NCBI RefSeq assembly: GCF_937927635.1
Contig: NZ_CALBRW010000044.1
Location: forward strand, 1 to 12,808
Direction: 5' to 3'
DNA length: 12,808 nucleotides
Source: an uncultured Microbacterium sp.
Lineage (GTDB): Bacteria > Actinomycetota > Actinomycetes > Actinomycetales > Microbacteriaceae
How positions within the stretch are numbered: the first letter of the stretch is position 1; each line of letters starts with the position of its first letter. Under the pieces are notes generated by a model that saw nothing but the letters and a program-made list of their open reading frames with translations, had not been told where the DNA came from and did not search any database. Made by a program: the position numbers and the translations under genes. Shown one piece after another: positions 7,134 through 12,808 of this stretch.

Positions 7134-8468
7134 ATGAACGACTACACCGGAGCCCACCCGCACACGCTTGCCGGCGGCGGGGACTACATCACTCACCACG
7201 GCGATCGGCCCGTCGGATTCGAGATGGTCTGTGCATCCCAGATCCTGGATTCCCGCGGCTACCCGACAGTGCAGGTCACCCTGACGTTGGCCGATGGGGA
7301 CACTGTCGAAGCGTCGGCGCCGGCGGGCGCGTCCACCGGGGAGCATGAAGCGGTCGAGGTTCGCGACGGCGGCCATGCGTTCTCGGGGCGTGGCGTGCGG
7401 CGAGCCGTCGCGAATGTCGACGAGGAGATCGCACCGCTGCTCACCGCCCACGGGTGGACCTCCCTGCGCGATCTGGACGCGGCCGTGCGTCAGCTGGACG
7501 GCACCGACTCGCTATCGAGGCTCGGAGCGAACGCGGTGATCGCCGTATCGATGGCGGCCACCCGAGCATTCGCACATGCTGCAAACGTTCCGCTGCACCG
7601 CTACCTCGCTCACCTCTCCGGCGCCGAAGAGCGGCTCCCCGTGCCGCACTTCAATGTGATCAACGGTGGCGCTCACGCTCCCGGCGGCCTACCGTTCCAA
7701 GAGTTCATGATCGCCCCGGTGGGTGCCGCAAACGAGGAGCATGCCCTGCAGATGGGGGCGGAGATCTATCACGCCCTCGCGGGACTCGTGCGTAGCCGTT
7801 TCGGAATGGCCGGGTTGGGTGACGAGGGCGGATTCGCACCGCCCATCGACGATCCCGAACAAGCACTCGACCTGCTGATGGAGGCCATCACCGCCGCCGG
7901 ATACACGCCCGGGCTCGACCAGGTGGCGATCGCGATGGACCCCGCAGCGAACGGTTTCGCGGTGGACGGCGGCTACCGCATCAGCTCCCGCATAATGAAC
8001 AGCGAACAACTCGCCGACTACTACACAGGACTCGTCAACTCGTATCCGATCCGCAGCATCGAAGACGGATTCGCAGAAAACGACCACCCAGGCTGGGCCC
8101 TACTGTTCGAGCGCCTCGCAGACAAGATCCAACTCGTCGGCGACGACCTGTACGTCACCGACCCGGCCCGCATCCGCGACGGTGCAGAACACCACTACTC
8201 CAACGCTGCGCTGATCAAACCCAACCAGATCGGCACCGTCACCGACACGCTCGCCGCTATCAGCGCCGCCCGAGAAGCCGACATGGCCTGCATGGTGTCG
8301 CACCGCTCCGGTGAGACCCTCGACACCTTCATCGCCGACCTGGCCGTCGGTACCGGGGTCGGCCAGATCAAATCCGGCGCCCCCGCCCGCGGTGAGAGAC
8401 TCGCAAAGTACAACCGCCTCGTTCAGATCGAGGCAACCAACGCCCATCTGCCGTTCGGGCTGCAATGA
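7134..8468 (+). CDS. eno: Enolase (phosphopyruvate hydratase), second-copy type
   Basis: A 444-residue enolase that converts 2-phosphoglycerate to phosphoenolpyruvate with Mg2+. Visible catalytic or metal residues are H181 (GGAHA), E190 (QEFMIAP), E231 (GDEGGFAP), D269 (IAMDPA), E310 (SIEDGF), D337 (VGDDLYVT), K362 (LIKPNQIGT), H390 (VSHRSGET) and K413 (GQIKSGAP). The mobile loop retains GASTG (65-69) with S67. Differences from ordinary enolases are DSRGYPTVQ instead of DSRGNPTVE (Y43, Q47), PAGASTG instead of PSGASTG (A64), and about 28 extra residues at the N-terminus. A strong AAGGAGG (7119-7125) 8 bases before the ATG confirms the start. Fluoride with phosphate and Mg2+ is the classic enolase inhibitor, so an inducible spare or altered copy makes sense here. 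It overlaps the next gene by 4 bases. Confidence 0.95.
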   Translation: MNDYTGAHPHTLAGGGDYITHHGDRPVGFEMVCASQILDSRGYPTVQVTLTLADGDTVEASAPAGASTGEHEAVEVRDGGHAFSGRGVRRAVANVDEEIAPLLTAHGWTSLRDLDAAVRQLDGTDSLSRLGANAVIAVSMAATRAFAHAANVPLHRYLAHLSGAEERLPVPHFNVINGGAHAPGGLPFQEFMIAPVGAANEEHALQMGAEIYHALAGLVRSRFGMAGLGDEGGFAPPIDDPEQALDLLMEAITAAGYTPGLDQVAIAMDPAANGFAVDGGYRISSRIMNSEQLADYYTGLVNSYPIRSIEDGFAENDHPGWALLFERLADKIQLVGDDLYVTDPARIRDGAEHHYSNAALIKPNQIGTVTDTLAAISAAREADMACMVSHRSGETLDTFIADLAVGTGVGQIKSGAPARGERLAKYNRLVQIEATNAHLPFGLQ

Positions 8469-8962
8469 CCGCCGGTGCACAGACGCCAGATACGTCTCCG
8501 CTGCCGCTAGACAGCGACATCGAGGTGGACGACGCACGCACACCCGCGCCTCGCCCGGTCCATCTCCACTGGCGCTATCTTGGGCTCGTCGCTCTCGGCG
8601 GAATGATCGGTACCGGAATACGCGAGGCACTCAGCCTCGCGATCCCGCCCGTCGCGGGCATCCCCTTCACCACAGCAGCAATCAACATCATCGGCGCGTT
8701 CGTGCTCGGCTTCCTCCTCGAGACGCTCGCGCACCGCGGCGAAGATGCCGGCCGTCGACGAGTTCTTCGGTTGTTCGCCGGCACCGGGATACTCGGCGGA
8801 TTCACCACCTACAGTGCGCTTGCCACCGACACGGTCCTCCTCCTCCAGAACGCCCCCGCTGTCGGGCTCGCCTACGCGGTCGGCACCTTACTGCTCGGCG
8901 GTGCAGCGACCGCAGGCGGGATCATCAGCGCGAGAGCGATCCGACGGAAGGACGCACGATGA
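8465..8962 (+). CDS. crcB: Fluc/CrcB fluoride channel subunit 1 (divergent partner)
   Basis: A 165-residue Fluc-type membrane protein with four hydrophobic segments (about 38-55, 66-88, 104-128 and 132-156). Family motifs are GGMIGTGIREAL (45-56), AAINIIGAFVLGFL (71-84, with N74) and GTGILGGFTTYSAL (106-119). Fluc proteins work as antiparallel dimers that let fluoride leave the cell. Where two genes are adjacent, they usually make a heterodimer. This copy has an acidic, proline-rich N-terminal tail of about 35 residues, and Tyr116 and Leu119 where Fluc channels usually have the two pore phenylalanines. The start overlaps the enolase stop and the end overlaps the second subunit, both as ATGA, which implies tight coupling. 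Topology would need to be opposite to subunit 2. Confidence 0.9.
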   Translation: MTAGAQTPDTSPLPLDSDIEVDDARTPAPRPVHLHWRYLGLVALGGMIGTGIREALSLAIPPVAGIPFTTAAINIIGAFVLGFLLETLAHRGEDAGRRRVLRLFAGTGILGGFTTYSALATDTVLLLQNAPAVGLAYAVGTLLLGGAATAGGIISARAIRRKDAR

Positions 8963-9336
8963 CGCCTTGGCTGTTCCTCGCGATCGCAGCGTCCGGCGGC
9001 ATCGGCGCGGCACTGAGGTTCCTCATCGACGGGCTCATCCGCACCCGCACCACGGGCTCGTACCCGTTCGGCACAATGTTCATCAACGTGACGGGGTCCT
9101 TTTTTCTCGGTCTGGTGACCGGGTTGGCCGTAACCGCAGCCCTTCCCGAGGACCTGCGGTTGCTGGTGGGCACTGGTCTCCTCGGCGGATACACCACCTT
9201 CAGTACAGCGAGCTTTGAAACCATCCGCCTCGCCCAGGACCGGCGAACCATCGCGGCAGCGACCAACGGCATCGGCACACTCGTCCTCACCGTCAGCGCG
9301 GCCGTCATCGGATACACGATAGGCACGATCCTGTGA
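8959..9336 (+). CDS. crcB: Fluc/CrcB fluoride channel subunit 2
   Basis: A 125-residue protein of the normal Fluc length with four membrane segments. Visible motifs are SGGIGAALRFLID (12-24), PFGTMFINVTGSFFLGLVTG (36-55, pore-lining N43) and GTGLLGGYTTFSTASFE (71-87). The first pore phenylalanine is present (F81), but the second position is Ala84. It should pair with subunit 1 to form an antiparallel fluoride exporter, since each protein alone departs from the phenylalanine box. The ATG at 8959 overlaps the previous stop; the same frame stays open much further upstream but that part is a shadow of enolase and subunit 1. It is the last gene of the riboswitch operon, followed by a strong hairpin 24 bases after the stop. 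Confidence 0.93.
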   Translation: MTPWLFLAIAASGGIGAALRFLIDGLIRTRTTGSYPFGTMFINVTGSFFLGLVTGLAVTAALPEDLRLLVGTGLLGGYTTFSTASFETIRLAQDRRTIAAATNGIGTLVLTVSAAVIGYTIGTIL

Positions 9337-9541
9337 GACATCAGCCCAACTCAACCACCGACCATTCGCGACGCGTGCGGATGGTCACCCGTGCTGCCCA
9401 CGCACACCCGGTAGTTCCGAGCCCCTTAGCGCCGATTACCTGTGCTTCAACACTCTCATTGAGGACAGCACGAGAAGCCTCACCAGGAGCACCTCCAGCC
9501 TCGTCCGGCTCGCCGAGCCCGACCCGAAAGTTACGTTTTCC
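9337..9541 (+). other. 205-base gap after the crcB pair
   Basis: Apart from the hairpin at 9360-9386, no gene or clear RNA element was seen. A second fluoride aptamer was looked for and not found. The start region of uppP has no strong ribosome-binding site, and no convincing promoter stood out. Confidence 0.4.
9360..9386 (+). terminator. Strong hairpin after the crcB pair, possible terminator
   Basis: GACCATTCGC (9360-9369) pairs with GCGGATGGTC (9377-9386) over 10 base pairs with one T-G wobble and a 7-base loop. It begins 24 bases after the subunit 2 stop. There is no T-tract, which is common for actinobacterial hairpin terminators, so it may instead be an attenuator or mRNA-end stabiliser that separates the fluoride operon from uppP. 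Confidence 0.45.
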
Positions 9542-10378
9542 GTGAACCTCCTGCACGCAATCCTCCTTGGCATTATCGAAGGACTCACTGAGTTTCTTCC
9601 CGTCTCCAGCACTGGTCACCTGACCCTTGCTGAGAAGATGCTCGGTCTCCCCATTGATGACCCCGGTCTGACCGCGTTCACAGCGATCATCCAATTCGGC
9701 GCGATCATCGCGGTCGTCCTGTACTTCCGGTCGGACATCAGTCGGCTCGTTACCGCGTGGTGGCACGGCCTGTTCAGATCAGAGTCGCGGCAGAACCAGG
9801 ACTATCGGTTTGCCTGGTACATCCTGGCCGGGTCGATCCCCATCGGCATCGTCGGGTTCCTCGCTCGCGGACTCATCGCTGGATCACTCCGGAACCTGTG
9901 GGTCGTTGTCGCCGGTCTGATCCTCTGGAGCGCGGTGATGTTCATGGCTGAGCTCGTCGGGAAACAAACCCGGTCAGAAAGGAGCCTCACTCTGAACGAC
10001 TCCCTGGTCATCGGCCTGGTGCAGTGCATCGCCCTCATCCCCGGGGTTTCCCGATCAGGTGCGACGATCAGCGCTGGCCTGTTCCGCAACCTGAATCGCG
10101 TGACCGCAACTCGCCTATCGTTTTTCCTCGCGATCCCCGCTCTGGTTGGAGCCGGTGCGTATGAGGCTGTCAGTGAAGCTGGCGCTGTCAGCGTCACTGT
10201 CGGTTGGGGGCCGGTCTTGATCGGAACCGTGGTGAGTTTCGTGGTCGCCTACGCCTCGATCGCTTGGTTGCTTCGCTTGGTTGCCCGACATCCGATCACC
10301 GTGTTCATCTGGTACCGCATCGCGCTCGGAGTTGTCGTCGCCGCACTTCTGGCAACCGGCGTTCTCTCTCCAACGTGA
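9542..10378 (+). CDS. uppP: Undecaprenyl-diphosphatase UppP (BacA)
   Basis: A 278-residue polytopic membrane enzyme that dephosphorylates undecaprenyl diphosphate, recycling the lipid carrier for peptidoglycan; extra copies are linked to bacitracin resistance. The family hallmarks are EGLTEFLPVSSTGHLTL (13-29, the ExxxE region) and a later PGVSRSGATISAG segment (168-180, the PGxSRSxxT motif). Several further hydrophobic helices follow. Length fits the family. The start GTG at 9542 gives the conserved N-terminus (LLHAILLGIIEGLTEFLP), although the ribosome-binding site is weak. Three bases separate its stop from the permease gene. It probably is an accessory copy. Why it accompanies fluoride genes is unclear: replacing a fluoride-sensitive phosphatase is one idea, an unrelated envelope-stress cargo another. 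Confidence 0.94.
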   Translation: MNLLHAILLGIIEGLTEFLPVSSTGHLTLAEKMLGLPIDDPGLTAFTAIIQFGAIIAVVLYFRSDISRLVTAWWHGLFRSESRQNQDYRFAWYILAGSIPIGIVGFLARGLIAGSLRNLWVVVAGLILWSAVMFMAELVGKQTRSERSLTLNDSLVIGLVQCIALIPGVSRSGATISAGLFRNLNRVTATRLSFFLAIPALVGAGAYEAVSEAGAVSVTVGWGPVLIGTVVSFVVAYASIAWLLRLVARHPITVFIWYRIALGVVVAALLATGVLSPT

Positions 10379-10381
10379 CCC

Positions 10382-11119
10382 ATGTCGCTCCTCACCACCG
10401 GGCTCACCGTACTGCTGCTCACCGCCGTCACATTCGTGATCGTCGGACGGTTGAATATCCCGCAACCCTGGTTGCAGCCGTGGGCAATCGTCCGCGCCTG
10501 CGTGCAGCTCGGCATCCTCAGCCTTCTGCTCAACGTCGTCATCACCGAGCCATTGTGGGTGGGAGTTTTCCTTGTTGTCATGGCCGGTGCCGCTACCGGT
10601 GTGGTGGCGGGACGGCTCCGCGTCGGATGGCGGCACATTCCCGTCATCGCCTTGACGATCATTGTCGCCGCCTTGGTCCCAATCGCGATCATTTTCTCCA
10701 CCACTGCCGTCGATTTCACGACCCGGTACACCCTGGCGCTTGCTGGCATCGTGATCGGAAACACGATGACCGTCACGACTTTGATGGGGCGGAACGTGCA
10801 GCAAGCCCTTGTGACGGATCACGACGAAATCGAGGGATGGCTCGCATTGGGCGCAACACCCCGCCGGGCCGCGCAACACTCCGTCAGAACCGCAGCAGCA
10901 ACGGCGCTCATCCCCTCGACCGATCAGGCCCGAACCACTGGGATAGTCACTCTTCCCGGCGCATTCGTCGGAGCCGTTTTTGCTGGCGCCTCCCCACTGG
11001 ACGCCGCACAGTTTCAACTTCTCGTACTCGCCGCCATTCTCACCGCAGCCGCGATCGCCGCCACTCTAGTCACAGCATTCTTTGGTGCGCCCACCCAACT
11101 CCCGTCCATTCGCGGCTGA
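10382..11119 (+). CDS. FetB/YbbM (UPF0014) type ABC transporter permease
   Basis: A 245-residue membrane protein with about seven hydrophobic segments. The family-typical stretches are RACVQLGILSLLLNVVI (about 38-54), GIVIGNTMTVTTLMGRNV (about 122-139), EIEGWLALGATPRRAAQHSVRTA (about 149-171) and TTGIVTLPGAFVGAVFAGASP (about 184-204). The third resembles the loop that docks with the ATPase. In Escherichia coli the FetA-FetB pair is linked to iron export. No ATP-binding protein gene is next to it, so the partner must be elsewhere or the protein works differently. The ATG is 3 bases after the uppP stop, implying cotranscription, although no strong ribosome-binding site is visible. The substrate is unknown; metal or anion export would fit the neighbourhood but is only inference. 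Confidence 0.85.
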   Translation: MSLLTTGLTVLLLTAVTFVIVGRLNIPQPWLQPWAIVRACVQLGILSLLLNVVITEPLWVGVFLVVMAGAATGVVAGRLRVGWRHIPVIALTIIVAALVPIAIIFSTTAVDFTTRYTLALAGIVIGNTMTVTTLMGRNVQQALVTDHDEIEGWLALGATPRRAAQHSVRTAAATALIPSTDQARTTGIVTLPGAFVGAVFAGASPLDAAQFQLLVLAAILTAAAIAATLVTAFFGAPTQLPSIRG

Positions 11120-11202
11120 CCTCGACCACCCCTCGCTGCGAACGGAAGAGACGTCGAGCCGGCGCTATACGGTGAATACGAACCCCACGATTGGATCCAT
11201 TC

Positions 11203-12024
11203 ATGACTCACGCCAATGAACCTGATGAGGGGGTCCACGGCGAGCTGACGCAAGATAGCCAGAGCCTTCCCCGGCGTGGTGCGCCGCTGTGGCGTCGCCT
11301 CGCGCAGGGTGCGCATGCGCTTAGCGAGCGGCTCGGACCTAACGGGGCGCTGATTCTTATCCTGGCTTTCGGATTGGTTCTTGTTGTCGCTCTAAGCATC
11401 GCCGCCGCGCAGGTGTACGACAACGTCGTCGACGCCGATGGAGTCGCGGGGATCGACCGGCCTCTGCTCGATTTCGCGATGACACTCCGATCACCCTGGC
11501 TCGACATCATTCTCACGGGCTATACCGAGATAGCCGGCCCGCTCGGCATGCCCATCATTGCCATCACTGCAGCACTAGTCCTTGGTCTTCATCGCCGATC
11601 CTGGACGCCGGTCATTCTGATCGTCGCTGCCGGTAGCGGGTCACTTCTGATGACGGTTGTCGGGAAGAACTTGTTCGGGCGGGATCGACCACCGCTCTCG
11701 GACGCTGTTCCCCCGTATGAATACTCCGCGTCTTTCCCGAGTGGTCACACTCTGAACGCGGTCGCTGTCGTGGGAGTTATCGCTTATCTGATCATCTTGC
11801 GGCAAACGAAACACCGGGCCGTAATCATCGGCGCTGCCACGCTGTTCGCCCTCACCACAGGCCTGGATCGGATCTACCTCGGGCACCACTGGGCAACCGA
11901 TGTCCTCGGAGCGTGGGCGCTCGGTGCCGCCTGGCTCGCGCTGGTCATCACCGCGCACCAGCTGTACCTCACGATCCGTCGACGACGCGACGCCCACGCA
12001 CCCGACACACTCCTCAGCAGATAG
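11203..12024 (+). CDS. PAP2 (phosphatidic acid phosphatase type 2) family membrane phosphatase
   Basis: A 273-residue membrane phosphatase, probably acting on lipid phosphates or isoprenyl diphosphates at the outer face of the membrane. The three PAP2 motifs are present: KNLFGRDRP (motif 1), SFPSGHTLNAVAV (motif 2) and LDRIYLGHHWATDVLGA (motif 3, where the usual SR is DR). A charged cytoplasmic N-terminus of about 45 residues precedes the first membrane segment (ALILILAFGLVLVVALSIAAA); four or five more follow. The ATG at 11203 was preferred to the TTG at 11191; neither has a clear ribosome-binding site. It lies 83 bases after the permease gene. Next to UppP it could share the undecaprenyl-phosphate recycling task. 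PAP2 enzymes are vanadate-sensitive; fluoride resistance was not assessed. Confidence 0.92.
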   Translation: MTHANEPDEGVHGELTQDSQSLPRRGAPLWRRLAQGAHALSERLGPNGALILILAFGLVLVVALSIAAAQVYDNVVDADGVAGIDRPLLDFAMTLRSPWLDIILTGYTEIAGPLGMPIIAITAALVLGLHRRSWTPVILIVAAGSGSLLMTVVGKNLFGRDRPPLSDAVPPYEYSASFPSGHTLNAVAVVGVIAYLIILRQTKHRAVIIGAATLFALTTGLDRIYLGHHWATDVLGAWALGAAWLALVITAHQLYLTIRRRRDAHAPDTLLSR

Positions 12025-12210
12025 GCCCCGGCCCAACCGCTGGGATCGTCGACAGGGGCGAGGCTGAATCCGTCTCCCGCTGCGGGCAACCGAAAACGAC
12101 CGTTTCTGGCCGGACGGCCGACGGCATGCGGAAGTCAGTCCGGGTAACCCAACCGGGGTTTGGTCGGGCGTACGCTGATGGTCTCGATCGCGGACGACAG
12201 GACGGCGACC
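12025..12210 (+). other. 186-base leader before the response regulator
   Basis: This gap holds the second copy of the 22-base dyad repeat, a GGCC-GGAC-GGCC mini hairpin (about 12108-12119), and a small hairpin AACCC (12146-12150) / GGGTT (12156-12160). TACGCT at 12171-12176 could be a -10 element, which would place the real start at the ATG at 12211. None of these is certain. Confidence 0.35.
12089..12110 (+). repeat. Copy 2 of the 22-base dyad repeat (AAACG-N2-CGTTT)
   Basis: AAACGACCGTTT at 12094-12105 has perfect 5-base arms, and 19 of 22 bases including the flanks match the copy at 4964-4985. It lies 65 bases after the PAP2 stop and about 100 bases before the response regulator start. 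Confidence 0.4.
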
Positions 12211-12783
12211 ATGGGTGACTCGGCACAGGGGCCGCGCGGTTCGCTGCTCTACGTGGAGGATGACGCGGAGATCGCTGCACTGACCGTCGAAGTGCTGGAA
12301 GACGTGTACGACGTCGAGCACGCCTCGGACGGCGAGACCGCCCTCCGGTTCGCGCTAAGCAGGCGGTACGACGCCATGCTCGTCGATCGACGACTCCCCG
12401 GCATGGACGGCGTCGATTTCATCCGTGCCGTGCGTACCGCGCACATCACGACCCCCATCCTGATGCTGACCGCGCTCGGCACCGTGGACGATCGTGTCAC
12501 CGGGCTGGACGGCGGAGCGAACGACTACCTGGTGAAGCCCTTCGATTACGACGAGCTGCTGGCGCGCCTTCGTGCCCTGCGGCGCGCGTTCCGCGCTGAG
12601 GGGGTGCGTCGGCGCCTCGGCGAGTGGGTGTTCACGCCGGACGCCCAGGCCGCGTACGATCCATCGGGAATCCGAGTGGCGCTGACCGGGACGGAGAGCG
12701 CGCTTCTCGAGCTGTTGAGCACCAGCCCCGAGCACGTGTTCAGTCGGGACGAGGGGACTGCTGCACGGATAGGTGACATCTGA
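12211..12783 (+). pseudogene. OmpR-type response regulator, DNA-binding domain cut short
   Basis: The receiver domain is intact: acidic pocket D17/D18 (LLYVEDD), phospho-acceptor D59 (AMLVDRRLPGMDG), T87 (LMLTALG) and K109 (YLVKPFDYDEL). The winged-helix domain then begins normally (VALTGTESALLELLSTSPEHVFSRDE, to base 12753), which in family members leads into the recognition helix. Instead, ten unrelated residues follow (GTAARIGDI with a stop at 12781-12783). The recognition helix and wing are missing, so DNA binding should be lost. The sequence from about 12754 looks like foreign DNA running past the window edge. The ATG at 12211 gives a normal N-terminus; in-frame ATG 12178 and TTG 12160 would only add unconserved residues. 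A partner histidine kinase is not seen. Confidence 0.82.
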
Positions 12784-12808
12784 TCTGGCTTGCCCGAGGG
12801 GGTGGGCC
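12754..12808. mobile_element. Probable end of an inserted element, incomplete
   Basis: Homology to the response regulator stops at about 12753 and the remaining 55 bases encode nothing recognisable. A clean break inside a conserved domain is typical of an insertion sequence. No inverted repeat or target duplication can be checked because the other end is outside the window, so a simple deletion or rearrangement is also possible. Confidence 0.35.

Noticed and set aside
8311..8958. Long upstream extension of the second crcB frame
   Set aside because: It runs through enolase and the first crcB in another frame, is arginine- and proline-rich without motifs, and the ATG at 8959 with its ATGA overlap is a much better start.
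9337..9541. Possible second fluoride riboswitch before uppP
   Set aside because: The stretch with CATTGAGGACAGC has no matching P1 or pseudoknot; only the hairpin at 9360-9386 is convincing.
10115..11017. 300-codon minus-strand frame opposite uppP and the permease
   Set aside because: It is extremely rich in Asp, Gly and His, as expected for the antisense of GC-rich membrane-protein genes, while the plus strand encodes two clear families.
1..12808. CRISPR array, tRNA or rRNA genes
   Set aside because: No regularly spaced direct repeats, no tRNA-like cloverleaf with a TTCGA-type arm in the right setting, and no rRNA segments were seen.

Overview
The window is high-GC DNA from an actinobacterium. 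Frequent GTG starts, strong C/G third-position bias, 4-base ATGA gene overlaps and the gene families fit Microbacteriaceae-like Actinomycetota, but the genus is inferred, not shown. Every confident gene is on the + strand.

Region 1 (1-4450) is the transposition module of a Tn7/Tn5053-like transposon: the broken 3' part of a TnsA-like endonuclease gene, then tniA (DDE transposase), tniB (AAA+ ATPase) and tniQ (target-selection adaptor), each overlapping the next by 4 bases. Region 2 (4451-5137) has no confident gene. It holds a decayed-looking minus-strand reading frame with an internal TAG, and short palindromes.

Region 3 (5138-9336) reads as a fluoride-resistance island. A lone histidine phosphatase gene comes first. 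Next come a candidate promoter and a 5' leader that folds as a fluoride (crcB) riboswitch. Its downstream hairpin would hide the ribosome-binding site of the next gene. The controlled operon is tightly packed: universal stress protein, 2,3-bisphosphoglycerate-dependent phosphoglycerate mutase, enolase, and two Fluc/CrcB fluoride-channel subunits. The channel pair would export fluoride. The mutase and enolase duplicate the glycolytic steps around enolase, the classic fluoride-inhibited enzyme.

Region 4 (9360-12024) follows a strong hairpin and encodes three membrane proteins: UppP (undecaprenyl-diphosphatase), a FetB/UPF0014-type permease without a visible ATPase partner, and a PAP2 phosphatase. 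Region 5 (12025-12808) holds an OmpR-type response regulator whose DNA-binding domain is cut off abruptly, probably by an insertion that continues past the window edge.

The main interpretation is a mobile fluoride-tolerance island: cargo lying next to tniQ, as expected for a Tn7-like element, under its own fluoride-sensing RNA switch. Neither transposon end could be placed with confidence.
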